From assembly GCA_016800925.1 (NCBI GenBank), contig JABCPU010000078.1, positions 151,897-215,896 on the forward strand: DNA of 64,000 nucleotides. The letters are read 5' to 3'. A program made the position numbers and the translations under genes. The notes beneath the pieces are model-generated. The model was not told the DNA's origin, did not search any database, and saw only the letters and a list, made by a program, of their open reading frames with translations. The DNA comes from Suillus spraguei (lineage: Eukaryota; Basidiomycota; Agaricomycetes; Boletales; Suillaceae). Of this stretch, positions 33,820 through 44,800 are shown one piece after another; within the stretch, counting starts at the first letter, position 1; each line of letters opens with the position of its first letter.

Positions 33820-34815
33820 ACCAAGATGTCCTTGAAGGTAGACAGGGGTTTCCCATGAACCGAGCGAGTGTGCATGTTGAAGCGCAAGGTAATGTGATGA
33901 GTGCAGAGGAGGTGCTTGAAGTGTGCGAAGTGAGAGAGGCATGTATAGGGTGAAGGAGATAGAAGGCATGTGAAGAGGGCGTGTTCAGCGACAATGGAGG
34001 AGACAAGCGTAGGCGAGGTAAGGAGTGATGACAGCAAGCCAGATGAGGTAGCGAAGGATGAGGACGGAGGCCTCATCGGGACGAGAGTAGACGGCACGCA
34101 TAGGAGGAAAAATGATAGTAGGGGCGCAAGAAGGTGTTCTTGTAACAGAAAGAGGCATCAATGAGCTTGGCAAAATGTTGACAACGCACCTTTGTATGAC
34201 TGTGAAAGGCCATGCACATTGAGCAAGGCTCATTACATCAGCGAATATTGCTGGCATTAGTGGCCTAAAACAGGCGATAATCAGATATTCAATTCTGTAG
34301 GGGGGGGGGGCCAATAGATCAAAATAGATTAAGGTTTGAAAGAGGGGGGCAAAGAAAAATGTTTGCAAATTCAGCTCAAATGAACAGTGGCATCCGGCAC
34401 ACCTTCCTAACGTAGTCAAATTTATGATATGATATTCTAATCAACATATTTCGAGCCTGCGGAAAGTCATCCACTATGGGATGTGACATCAATGTCAAAC
34501 TGTTACAAGAACACCTTCTTGTGCCCCTACTATCATTTTTCCTCCTATGCATCACCATCTACTCTTGTCCCGACGAGGCCCCCATCCTCATCCTCCGCTA
34601 CCTCATCTGGCTTGCTGTTGTCACTCCCTACCTCGCCTACGCTCGTCTCCTCCATCATCACTGAACATGCCCTCTTCGCACACCTTCTACCTCCTCCGCG
34701 CCTATACACACCTCTTTCGCTTCGCGCACTTCAAGCGCCTCCTCTGTGCTTCAACATGCGCACCCGCTCGGTTCACGGGAACCCCCTGTCTACCTTCAAG
34801 GATGTCTTGACCTTT
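33820..34815. mobile_element. Foldback element, arms of about 330 bp around a loop of about 340 bp
   Basis: The left arm (33,820-34,155) is the near inverse of the right arm (34,494-34,815). Examples are CCTTGAAGGTAGACAGGGG against CCCCCTGTCTACCTTCAAGG, and GGCGCAAGAAGGTGTTCTTG against CAAGAACACCTTCTTGTGCC. The loop contains a run of twelve G (about 34,300-34,311). The arms are not coding. This could be a foldback/MITE-like element or two LTR ends in inverted orientation. Confidence 0.65.
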
Positions 34816-35284
34816 GGCTCTGCACTTATGACTCCTTCGCGCACATGCGCATTCTCATTGGTTGATACACCTCTGACTCGTTTACGAGCATGCATCCTCT
34901 TATTGGCTATCTGACTTCATACTTAATTCAGCAATACTTACATATTCACGCTCCACTTCAATCTTATGTATAAATACACGCAGATAGCCTTTGTACTTCT
35001 TTAACTCGAATCTACTTGATCTTCGACCCTGAACTTCTTTTAATAAGCTTTCATTAAGCTTATTGTCACTATTCGAACTTCATAGAAGCTCATTGCTTCT
35101 ACATCTTTGATCGTCGTCAAGAACCTCGTCTCTGTGACATAGGTCGTGAGACAGCGCATAGTGCCCACCTCTGATCAATGCAACTAGTGCACTCCACGCT
35201 AGGAGACCGATACGCACGGGCCGCCGCTCTTGATAGAGCGCCGTCACAGACACCACTCAAGTTCCTTAGCGCCTGGCTAGGTCG
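34816..35284 (+). other. LTR-like promoter sequence
   Basis: CCAAT-like and TATA elements (TATAAATACACGC at about 34,970) are followed by a C/T-rich leader and an end reading GCCGTCACAGACA near 35,250. If the unit starts at TGTTACAAGAAC (about 34,499), it would be an LTR of about 750 bp with TG...CA ends. No target duplication was found. Confidence 0.3.
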
Positions 35285-35520
35285 CTAACACAAACAAACT
35301 ATCAGGACAAGCAACACACATACCATCTGCCAGTGTTCATTTTCACCATATTGCAACAGCTGCATCGGAAGTGTACCACTCTGGAAACACAGGCTCCCCG
35401 CATGAATCAGAACAATGCATTGTGAATGTCGGAGTTTTCTGGCCTGGGTACCCTCGGCAAGTTCGGCAAATTCAAGCGGAGCCACTCGCAGGGCACTATT
35501 GAGTGACATAATATTTGGCG
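35285..35520 (-). pseudogene. Phytanoyl-CoA dioxygenase-like gene fragment 1
   Basis: On the minus strand this matches the end of exon 1 and start of intron 1 of the dioxygenase at 35,817-36,895 (compare about 36,545-36,700): shared segments around CATCTGC, GAAGTGTACCACTCT and ACAAGCAACACACATAC. The frame is broken and most of the gene is missing. It shares derived changes with the fragment at 43,985-44,215. Confidence 0.5.
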
Positions 35521-35816
35521 GATTACAGCTATACTTCCCACGGTTACAATATCGAGGACTCGTGAATTCACTGATGTCATTATTTCACTGGAACAATTAT
35601 CGACGTTCAACGATCACTTTCCGTGCGTTGCGCGACTTCTTCGGCAAAATTATACCTTCACTTGATACATTAAGCTTGTGCATTGACGAAGCTCACAACA
35701 TTTACACTGCAGGACCGACGATGTCAACCGTTCGAGTCAACATGGGCCTCGAAACCAATCAACAACTCAGATACATTTTAAACTTAACTTTACTTCGTAA
35801 AACAAATTTCCTACGT

Positions 35817-36895
35817 CTAATTCACTTGCGAATATCCGAGATCGCCTTGGACACCCTTCTTCATATCAACAAGAGCCTGAAGCATCCTCTTCCCTCTCTC
35901 ATTCAATCGATCGCGGAAGCGGTCTTCCGTCATCCACAACAGTCCATGTTGGAGCACATTTTTGGCCCTTGTCGATCCACCACGTATGTCGCCCATGCAT
36001 CCATGAAGTGTTGCACGGCGCTGTTTCGAGTTGTATGCTCCGCAGTGTAATATATTGTTATTATAGAACACCGTCTCGCCAGCTTGGTATTTAATCTTGG
36101 TGAGATACACTTAGCGAGGAAATGAAATTTCGTGAACTGACGTTTCAAAGTGACTTGAATCGCTCCCGGCATGTCCAAAGGGTTCGCAGGTGGTACTTGT
36201 GTCATTGACTGAGCTCTCTGAAGCTCCGTTCTCGGCAATTTGTGGGTATTTGGGACAATGTAGAGACACGAGTCCTCGTACAAAGCGCTGTTCATGATTC
36301 AGATAAGTCATCAACGACGTTGGAGAGTACTCGCGTATTCCATTGAACCTAAAAGTTATTTAGAGCGGACAAATCATCAACTGCGAGCACTAACACCATG
36401 CGTCCAGAGTCCAAGAGCGATGACTTCTTCCTCAGCGGTTGCGTTTTCTCGTACATCATCACGGTGCCATCGAAGGGCAAAATTATGTTCTAATGGGTTG
36501 ATTAGCAGGTTAAAAAGTTCTACGAAACACATCAACGTCAAACGAACTATCAAGCAAGCAACAAACATACCCATCTGCAGTTCATCTTCATTGCATTGCA
36601 ACAACTCCTTCGCAGCATTAATAAGCGCGTCCGAGGTGTACCACTCTGCAAATGCGGGCTCCTCAAGGTCAGGATGCATGAGGTGTTGAACGCCCCATGA
36701 ATCTGGATTGCTATCATCGAAAGGAGGGAACTGTCTTCCAACGGTGCGCCGGTGGGGCCATGATCCGGTTCTCGTCTTAGCTGTAGCATGCTCGCAGGCC
36801 TCTTTGAGGGCCTCAAATGTCTCTGGAGGAATAAGATTTGGGAGGATAATGTACCCTTGTTCGTCGTATAAAGCTTTGTTGATGGTGACAGTCAT
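35817..36895 (-). CDS. Phytanoyl-CoA dioxygenase (PhyH)-like Fe(II)/2-oxoglutarate oxygenase
   Basis: Putative non-heme iron oxygenase of 291 residues that would couple 2-oxoglutarate decarboxylation to hydroxylation of an unknown substrate. Exons are 36571-36895, 36395-36519, 36335-36348 (14 nt), 36142-36287 and 35817-36082. The start gives MTVTINKALYDEQGYIILPN, a typical PhyH N-terminus. Iron ligands appear as HRD at residues 127-129 (RWHRDDVREN) and His216 in NNILHCGAY, with KQRR just after as the probable 2-oxoglutarate-binding arginine. The intron between exons 3 and 4 appears to use a GC donor, and the next intron ends in AAG. The frame is intact. It lies 3.75 kb from the NRPS-like gene in divergent orientation, so a role as a tailoring enzyme is possible but unproven. 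Confidence 0.82.
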
Positions 36896-39800
36896 GGATG
36901 GGACAAGGGAAGGCTTAATAGAAACCAGCGTTCACATTCAAGACAAGATAACTACTTGCTCGTGACTGTTAGAGGTGTCCACATGATTCAGTTGAAGAGT
37001 CAGCATCTGAAAAGGTCGTGGACGGCTAGTACGGAGCGGTCGTGCCGACTGCAACTAGTATTATGTAATGTAGATTTTTAAATATGAAGACCTCACCAAT
37101 GAGCCTGACTTATCCCTTGGATCCTCATCAATATGCGTTATCGTTCCCTGTGACTGCAAAAATGATCGATGTCCATGAGCGCTTACTTTTGGTTGTCTAG
37201 CGAAGACACTTTCGCACGTTTCTCGAGTGTTGAATGAGGCCATTTGTCCGCCCTCCACTGTTCACAACGATACATGCGATTATGATGCACTTTATTATCC
37301 TCACTACATTTTATTTTGCCCTGCTGTCGTGATTACGCTGCGTGGCGTGCCTGTCTTACAGACTTGAGCGCACCTTATTTTTCAGTCACATCATCTGTGT
37401 ACGGTCCGTTGACTCACGTCAAGAACTGGATTTTTTTGCAATTATTGCATCATCCTCCCCCTTGGATTTAGTATGTCAGCGAGCAACTACCCATTTCGCT
37501 GAGTCGCGCGCTGTGCCTCTGGCCGAACCATTTTCCGCCGTCTTGGATGACTTAGAGAGCTTCCCCATTCCTGATGAACGTCCTCGCCGGTTGCTCCCCT
37601 TCTTTTGGATGGATCACCTTTATGGCTCTGAGGGGCTGTCGTCCTTCGCCGCCCTCTCCCTCTTACATATGTTTAACATGTTTTGCATCTTTGCCTTGGA
37701 CGTCATTGCTGACTGAAAAGTTAGTTAACCGCATGTTCATGTCCCTATCGCCACCGCTCTATTTCACGCCATCCGCCGGATACCTTTGCCCAACCCCCCT
37801 GCCTTGCATCCTTGTCCACGCCTCAAGACGTCCAATAGGTTGGCCCACATTCGCGCGTGTTATACCTGCAACTCATGGGCATGTGTGGCCGTATGTTTCC
37901 CATACAGTAATGATTTCCCATTGAGTACCTCACAATTAATCACTTTCATTTTGAACTTAGAGTATGGGTCCGGCATCGGTTCGTAACCGCTTGTCTCTGT
38001 CTGAGCGACGCAAACTCGTACACGAAGTTGCGTTACGGCATCATAGCATGAAGATAATACTAGGTGGCACACATATGGACTAGCTAACTAGTGATCAATC
38101 TCACCGGCAGTCAAAGTAAGAGCACTACATCAATATCAATTACACAAAAACATTGTATCGTGCACTGCATAAAGTACTGCGTCTTTCCCGAATCATGCTG
38201 CAGCACTAAAATTGAAATAGAATTTTTCACATGATGGCATTTACTCCATATCTTCCCCCATCCAGTACTTTACCGTTTTGATCTTTAGCCTGGTAGTGGT
38301 GCCTCGTAGCCTTGGCGAGGAAAAAATTCCCTCCTTGCTGAGATACTCCGCGGTATGCGGATGCTGATAGCTACGCCGCTCAACTTGTCCGTGGATATAT
38401 ACAAGTACAGAACCTTATGGTTGGCGCATCATTTTCCAACTAACGCTCCCTCGGAACTTGATAGACTGACATGGAGACTGCACAAATATTTCTAATATCG
38501 TCGGGTTTGACGCATGTCAGGCTGAGCGATTACTGACCATGGGCTCGAATTCTACAGGATAGAGTAAAGTTACTAGAGCTGTTCATTCGAGTTGAATATT
38601 AAATTTGCAAAACCACGTACCTCTTATGTGCAAGTTTAAAAGTGTTCAATTGACAGGTTTGTATCCGGCTATCCGCTCATTAAACACAACGGGAACCAAT
38701 ACTCACGTTCGGTGGTTTAATTTCCGCCGTGTTGTTCCAAATGGGTCCTTGTTAATCAGTTGCGGGTGCATCCAATTTTGTCACTGTATCACTGACTGGA
38801 ATCGTTGCGCAAATAGATTGGAATAGGGGACCGGCAAGAGTCTAGACCGGAAATAACCGGGGGGCAAGCAAGCCTTGGCTTTTTTAACATCTTAGCAGTC
38901 GAGCGCACTGGATATCCCACGTCTCTCCGCCGTCTACACATTCTTGCCCTGCCGGACACCAAACGGCATGGTATTACCGGTAGTGTTTCCCAACGACCAA
39001 GTTGATCCTCCGTCAACCGTGCTGCGGATTGCATGAGCTTTTAATCTTTGAACACGATAAGAATAGGTGGACAGCCGTGCAGAGTCGTCATAAATTCGGA
39101 TCTAGACTATAGCTTTTTTGGTTGACTGAAATAACGGAGCAGCATACTGTGTGCGGGTGAAAATCTCACTGATGAATGTGTTAAACTAGGAAGAGACACT
39201 GAAAAATATATCCAGGCAAATAAACTGACAAAGCTTTGAAGTAACTTTGAAGCCTTGAGTAAAAATGAAATGTGACAAAGCGTGACAGACGACGACACAA
39301 TAGAATTCCTATTAAGAAAGTTCTTGATCGATCGCGCTCAGGCAAGCGCTCAAAGCTTTGATCGGCTTTTACTAGACTAGTTAGTACACCCTCGATGGTT
39401 TGGCCCGTGTGTTTCAAACTCCCAATACAAGCTTACTCTCCCCTGGTCAGACCTGATAAGAAGACGGTCTTCCCTTGATTCATGCCTCTGAGCGCATCAG
39501 TAACATCACCGCTAGCCTTATGTTCCTTAATGTAACTGCAAATTTCATTGCGACTAGCTTATCTCTTACCATACCTTTTTGTACTTTGTTTCCTTACTAC
39601 TGAAAGGTGAACAGGTGAGAATGGAGTCAAATGTAAATATCATCGAGAGTTTGGGACGCGGTGCGATGTAGTCGGCATGTTGTTGTTGTATAATTTGCGA
39701 GAATAATCACAGGTTTTGTAGTGCTAGAGGTTGAACGAATTGACTGCCGTGAGCGAGAACAAGGTAGGTAGCGTGATAGATAATGTGAATGATGGGAACG

Positions 39801-40565
39801 TTTTGATGTGGAGGGACTGGACCATGCAATCTCTGACAGTCATGGATACATCTCAGCTCTGTAAGTACTAGTGAAAGACAAAAGGGTCAGTGCTCGGGCA
39901 ACATCCATGCTGGCATACCACTCGTAAACTTTAACTTTCTCCTAATATTTTCGGAGTCTGCGCAGCCACGTACATGAAACGACAGCCGTTCATAGCATAC
40001 GAACATCTCCACTGCTTTTCGTCCACCTTAACCGCCTTGACTTAATCTCCTTGTTCTAAGGAAGATGACCTACTTGGCATTTCTATTTAAAGTAACAAAG
40101 GTGTTACTCGATTCTCCTTATTTTGTAAAATAAGGCGAAAAAAAAGCCATGTTGAGGATAAGATAAGGGACGGATTCACCAGAAATCTAACCGGTGAGGT
40201 ACATTGTTACGGTTATCACTCAAACATCCAGCGCAAGACGCCCCGTGTAGAAATCACCGATTTTCGGACATTACTAAATAATATTTACATCGGAGGGGCA
40301 AGTTGTCAGAAATCGACATCCGACAATGGGCATACCGGTAGAACTTGAAGCAACGGTATCCGAAATGGATGACATAGTCGAATTTTAAAAAAACAGATTC
40401 GACATAACGGAAAATATGGTTGATGTTCGGTTCCAGTAATGGGTGATCAGAACGATCATAGCCTACTATCTGGTGCAGTATGAGCTTGCTCCATGATTTA
40501 GCCACTTTGCTACTAGTACCTTATTTTGCAGCGCCATTCCTTGATTGTCAGTCCCGACTTTGCAG
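36896..40565. other. Long intergenic stretch, no gene recognised
   Basis: Divergent intergenic region between the dioxygenase and the NRPS-like gene. The longest frame (37,342-37,716, plus, 124 codons) has no recognisable motif and unclear flanks. The sequence 39,000-40,500 is AT-rich with no gene-like frame. The shared promoter of the two flanking genes, if any, would lie in the outer parts. Confidence 0.4.
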
Positions 40566-40572
40566 TATATAA
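40566..40572 (+). promoter_or_regulatory. TATA box of the NRPS-like gene
   Basis: TATATAA lies 76-82 bp upstream of the ATG at 40648 and is followed by a leader ending CTCGCAATGG. Position and sequence fit a core promoter and suggest regulated rather than housekeeping expression. Confidence 0.6.
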
Positions 40573-40647
40573 GCTTGGGCCTCCAAGGGGATTCACATTC
40601 AACATCTTTCCTAACTTCATACTGTTAGAGAACTTGAACATCTCGCA

Positions 40648-43600
40648 ATGGCACCCGTCGCAGTCGCCCCTACCACAAACACTGAATTCGTTACAAACCT
40701 CAAGATGTCCGTTGTCTCTCCACAACCAAACACCCTTCATGATGTCATTGCTCAAGCTGTCGAACGCTACCCATTGCACGAGCTTGGTTTCATAACCTCC
40801 TCGGCGCATGACTCTTCCATCCATACAAAGACCTTCAGCGCGTTCAACCAATACGTCCGCAACCTCGGACGTGCCATGCTAGAGTGGTGTAAGCCCACAG
40901 GCTCAGTCGTCATCGTGTACCTGACGGAGCACGAGGACAACATGGCTGCGGTATGGGCGTGTCTTCTGGCTGGCTATGTGCCCTGCTTGCAGCCTGCTCT
41001 GAGCGCACAACAGGCGCATAAGGAGGGCCATATCGCCCACATCAAGAACTTGTTTGGGTCTGCTATTTGGTTGACCAGCGAGATTGGGGCTGAGCAGATC
41101 AGCACCATTTCTGGTCTGGATATTCACGTGCTTTCCGAATTAAAAGCATCGGCGGAGAAATTTACTGTTGCAGCCAACTGGGTTGCGCACGAGGCTAAGC
41201 CGGACGATGAGGCAATCCTGTTCCTGACCTCAGGGTCAACTGGATTCTCGAAGGCGGTCGTGCATACGCACCGTACGATCCTTGCTGCATGTCGTGCCAA
41301 GGGTCAAAGCTACGGCCTAACTTCCGAATCTCGAGTCTTGAACTGTGAGGCGCACGTGATTTAAACTTTTAGTCTTTAATTGATCATGACATTCTTAAGG
41401 GGTCGGATTTGATCACGTCGCGGGATCATTAGAAATGCACATCACACCCCTGTTATATGGTGCTTCCCAGCTCCACGTGCACGCATCTGCTATCCTTGCT
41501 GATCCTCTTCGGCTGCTTCGTCTGATCGATGAGAAGGTATGTCAAAACTCAAACACAACTTAATGTGTCTCATATCATTCCATTTTTAGTCCATCGAATT
41601 GGCATTCGCCCCGAACTTCCTGCTCTCCAAGCTCACCCGCGATCTGGAAAAGCGCACCGACCTCTACGGATGCTTCGACCTATCATCTATCAAGAGAATC
41701 AACAGCGGAGGTGAAGCTCTTGTCTCCAAGACCGCGAAAGCGTTCGCTGTCATGATGAAAAAGTTCAGCAAAAACTCCGCGTCATTTGTGATATCCGCTG
41801 GATTTGGAATGACAGAAACTTGGTGAGGCTCATGATTATGCCACATGAGTAGAGATATCTGATGGGTGTTTTAGCGCCGGATGCATTTACAACCCCGTGG
41901 ATGTACTCGCAACCGAGCCTGCTCACGAGTTCTTTAATCTCGGACGTCCCATCAATGGTTGCGAGGTACGCATTGTTGACCCCGCAGATGGCGTCACCCT
42001 CCGCCCCGACGGAGAGAGCGGCGAGCTCCAGGTTCGCGGACCGATGCTCTTCGTACGTTACTACAACAACGCGGAGGCTACGTCCTCCAGCTTCGTCGAG
42101 GGCGGTTGGTATCGCAGCGGTGATATTGGCATCATCGAGAATGGTGTCATGCGCCTGAGCGGTCGTATTAAGGATACCCTCATCGTTCATGGTGTTTCAT
42201 ATGGTATCCCTGAGCTCGAAACCCACCTGCAGACCGCTGACGGGGTTGCGCACTCGTTCCTCACTGCTGCTCCTACCGCGCTCCCGGCCAGGAGACTGAA
42301 AGTTTCATCATTTTCTACTCGCCAACTTTCGACCTCGATGGAGCAGATGCCGCTGCCAGGCTCTTCGCCACGCACAGGGCCCTGCGTGATATCTCTGTGA
42401 AGATGATCACCCTGCCACCTCAGATCATCATACCATCCTGTGAACCAGATAGAAAAGAGCACTCTGGGTAAAATATCTCGTGCGCAGTTGATTAGTCTCT
42501 TCAAGCAAGGCCAGCTTGCAAAGCACATCGCGCGCGCTGAGGAGCTTCTCAGTCAGGCGCGAAACGTATCTTCGTCGCCCCGTCGACCGAGACGGAAAAG
42601 GCGCTTGCCAAGATATATGCAGGCATCTTCAACCTCGCGGACAGCGAGATCTCAGCGAGCGACAACTTCTTCGAGATCGGCGGAACTTCCATTGATGCTA
42701 TCCGGTGAGTGTAACTGTTTCCGCTTTTCAATGGCCTTCACTGAGACATAACCTCTAGCCTCAAGCGCGAAGGAGAGGAATGCTTCGGCGTACCCGATAT
42801 CTCCGCCATTCAAATCCTCAAGAACCCTATTCTCTCGAAGCTGGCGAACTACATCGACTCCTTGCTTTCCAAGGGCACCGAGGCTGAGGACTATGACCCC
42901 ATTGTTCCCCTCCAACTCACTGGAAATAAGACGCCAATTTTCTTCGTTCACCCCGGTATCGGAGAGGTTCTCATTTTCGTCAACCTCGCCAAATACTTCC
43001 ACAATGAGCGTCCTTTCTACGCTTTCCGTGCTCGTGGCTTCGATGCTGGCCATCCCTACTTCACCTCCATGGATGAGATGGTTTCCTGTTATGCCGCAGC
43101 AGTCAAGAAGACTCAGGCGACGGGACCATACGCCATCGCAGGCTACAGTTACGGTGGTGTTGTCGCATTTGAAGTTGCAAAGCGGCTCGAGGCCATGGGC
43201 AATGAAGTGAAGTTTGTGGGTCTCGTCAACATCCCCCCTCACATCGCCCCTCGTATGAGAGAGATTGATTGGACGTCGGGCATGCTGCACTTGTCGTCCT
43301 TCCTTGGTCTCGTGGCGAAACACGATGCTGATGACCTGGCTCCTCCTCTGAGGCCGCTCCCAAAGCAGGAACAGCTCGATTTTGTGTGGAAGATGGCGCC
43401 TCCTGAACGAATTGTCGAGCTCCAGTTGACGCTCGAGAAGCTTGATAAATGGGTGGACCTAGCTGGGTCTCTCATCGACTGCGGATTAAACTACGATCCA
43501 TCAGGCTCAGTTTGTAAATCCGTTCACTTTCTGACATGAAAACCGTTTACTTACATACCAATTCCTCAGCCGCACTAGACGTGTTCTATGCCATTCCCTT

Positions 43601-43774
43601 TGCCGGAAGCAAGATTGACTGGCTCAACAACCAGCTCAAGCCATGGGCTGCCTTCAGCCGCGGCGAGACATCATACACCGATGTGCCTGGTGAACACCAC
43701 ACGCTCATGGACTTGAGCATGTCCCGCAGTTCCAGAAGCTCTTCCGCAGTCGTCTCGAAGCTCGTGGGTTGTAG
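40648..43774 (+). CDS. NRPS-like enzyme, A-T-TE (atromentin/quinone synthetase type)
   Basis: Multidomain enzyme with adenylation, thiolation and thioesterase domains and no condensation domain. The family joins two aryl or arylpyruvate acids, for example 4-hydroxyphenylpyruvate to atromentin. Exons are 40648-41344, 41400-41536, 41590-41822, 41875-42704, 42759-43513 and 43570-43774. The A domain has TSGSTGFSK at 195-203, NSGGEAL, GFGMTET, YRSGDIG, GRIKDTLIVHG and NQIEKSTLGKISR. The carrier site is FFEIGGTSID with Ser about 629. The TE has GYSYGG (Ser about 764) and GEHHTLM, ending EARGL. Five bases appear to be missing: one each near 42,274, 42,567 and 43,714 and two near 42,432-42,436. With them the frame is exactly 953 residues, close to the family's about 950, and no nonsense substitution is present. 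I therefore read it as a probably intact gene with undercalled bases; the product is unknown. Confidence 0.85.
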
Positions 43775-43984
43775 CGATTTAGAGGGTAATGTTCCGATTG
43801 GATCTTGCCTCGCGTTCGATAAATATTCTTAGAATGCTTCGACTTCCATAGATAGTGGGTACAAAATATTTCCGTATATTATGTTATGGTTATGGTGGTT
43901 CCTCTTGTTGTACTGAATACTTTCCTGTGATATGATACTATAACTATAGATCCTCTGTATAGATTCTGAACATGAGGTGTGACC

Positions 43985-44215
43985 TCGACATTTCAACGTC
44001 AAACAACTAGACAAGCAACACACATACCCATCTGCCAGTGCTCATCTTTATCATAACTCCTTCAAAACATCGATGATTGCATCGGAAGTGTACCACTCTA
44101 CTCCCCAAGGTCAGTCGGGACGCATGACGTGTTGTGAATGTCGGAGTTTCGGCCAATCTGGGTACAAGACTCTAGTCTGAGTGTGTACCTCGGCAAGTTC
44201 GGCAGAGCCAACCAA
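43985..44215 (-). pseudogene. Phytanoyl-CoA dioxygenase-like gene fragment 2
   Basis: This resembles the same exon 1/intron 1 segment as the fragment at 35,285-35,520 (shared ACAAGCAACACACATACC, GCATCGGAAGTGTACCACTC, TTGTGAATGTCGGAGTTT, CTCGGCAAGTTCGGCA). The two fragments are more like each other than like the intact gene and lie in the same orientation on either side of the dioxygenase and NRPS-like genes. Confidence 0.5.
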
Positions 44216-44584
44216 CCAACCACTTACAAATGCACCACAAAATATTCATGTTGAACATTGATGACGTTGGCCCTTCACCCGCTCACGCGCTTACTGCGGT
44301 CGCCCATATTTCTAGCTTCTCGGGAGCTTGCATATACCATACATTTGTGCCAAATAATGTGTATAACAAGATTGCTTGCAAATTCGTTTCTATCAAGAAT
44401 ACTGCCAAGTAAGTAATTCAAATTGCAACCACTTTGGCGACACGTCAGCGCTCGCTGACGCGGAAGCTCTGGGGCCGCGAGGTCGAGTCATAGAGTCAGA
44501 CTTGTACCCAGACCAGGCATTTCAGATACACCCGGGCCATTAATGTGTTGAACACGGTGAACACCCGACAAATGAACCTCGGGT

Positions 44585-44800
44585 ATATCATTGAAAGGAG
44601 GGAACTGTCCTCAGACAGTGTGCTGGTGGGACCATGATCCAGTTCTGGTCTTGGTTTTAGCGCGGTCACAAACCTCTTTGAGCCTTAAAGAGGTATGTGA
44701 CCGCGCTAGGGCTTCGAACGTCTTTTCCGGAAGCATGATAATTGGGGCGATGATATACCGCAGGTTTAAGATTATAATCACCACTAAGCAACGAGGTCAA
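44585..44800 (-). pseudogene. Phytanoyl-CoA dioxygenase-like gene fragment 3 with palindrome
   Basis: It matches the first half of exon 1 (compare 36,715-36,870): GAAAGGAGGGAACTGTC, GGTGGGACCATGATCC, and a region equivalent to the N-terminal residues. A perfect-looking palindrome (44,658-44,708) interrupts the match. It probably belongs to the same decayed copy as the fragment at 43,985-44,215. Confidence 0.45.

Noticed and set aside
37342..37716. 124-codon plus-strand frame in the oxygenase/NRPS-like intergenic region
   Set aside because: No recognisable motif, no supporting splice sites and no duplicate in the window; length alone is weak evidence.
42440..42751. Separate small gene inside the NRPS-like locus
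   Set aside because: Its NQIEKSTLGKISR start is the A-domain C-terminus; it appears separate only because of the frame shifts.
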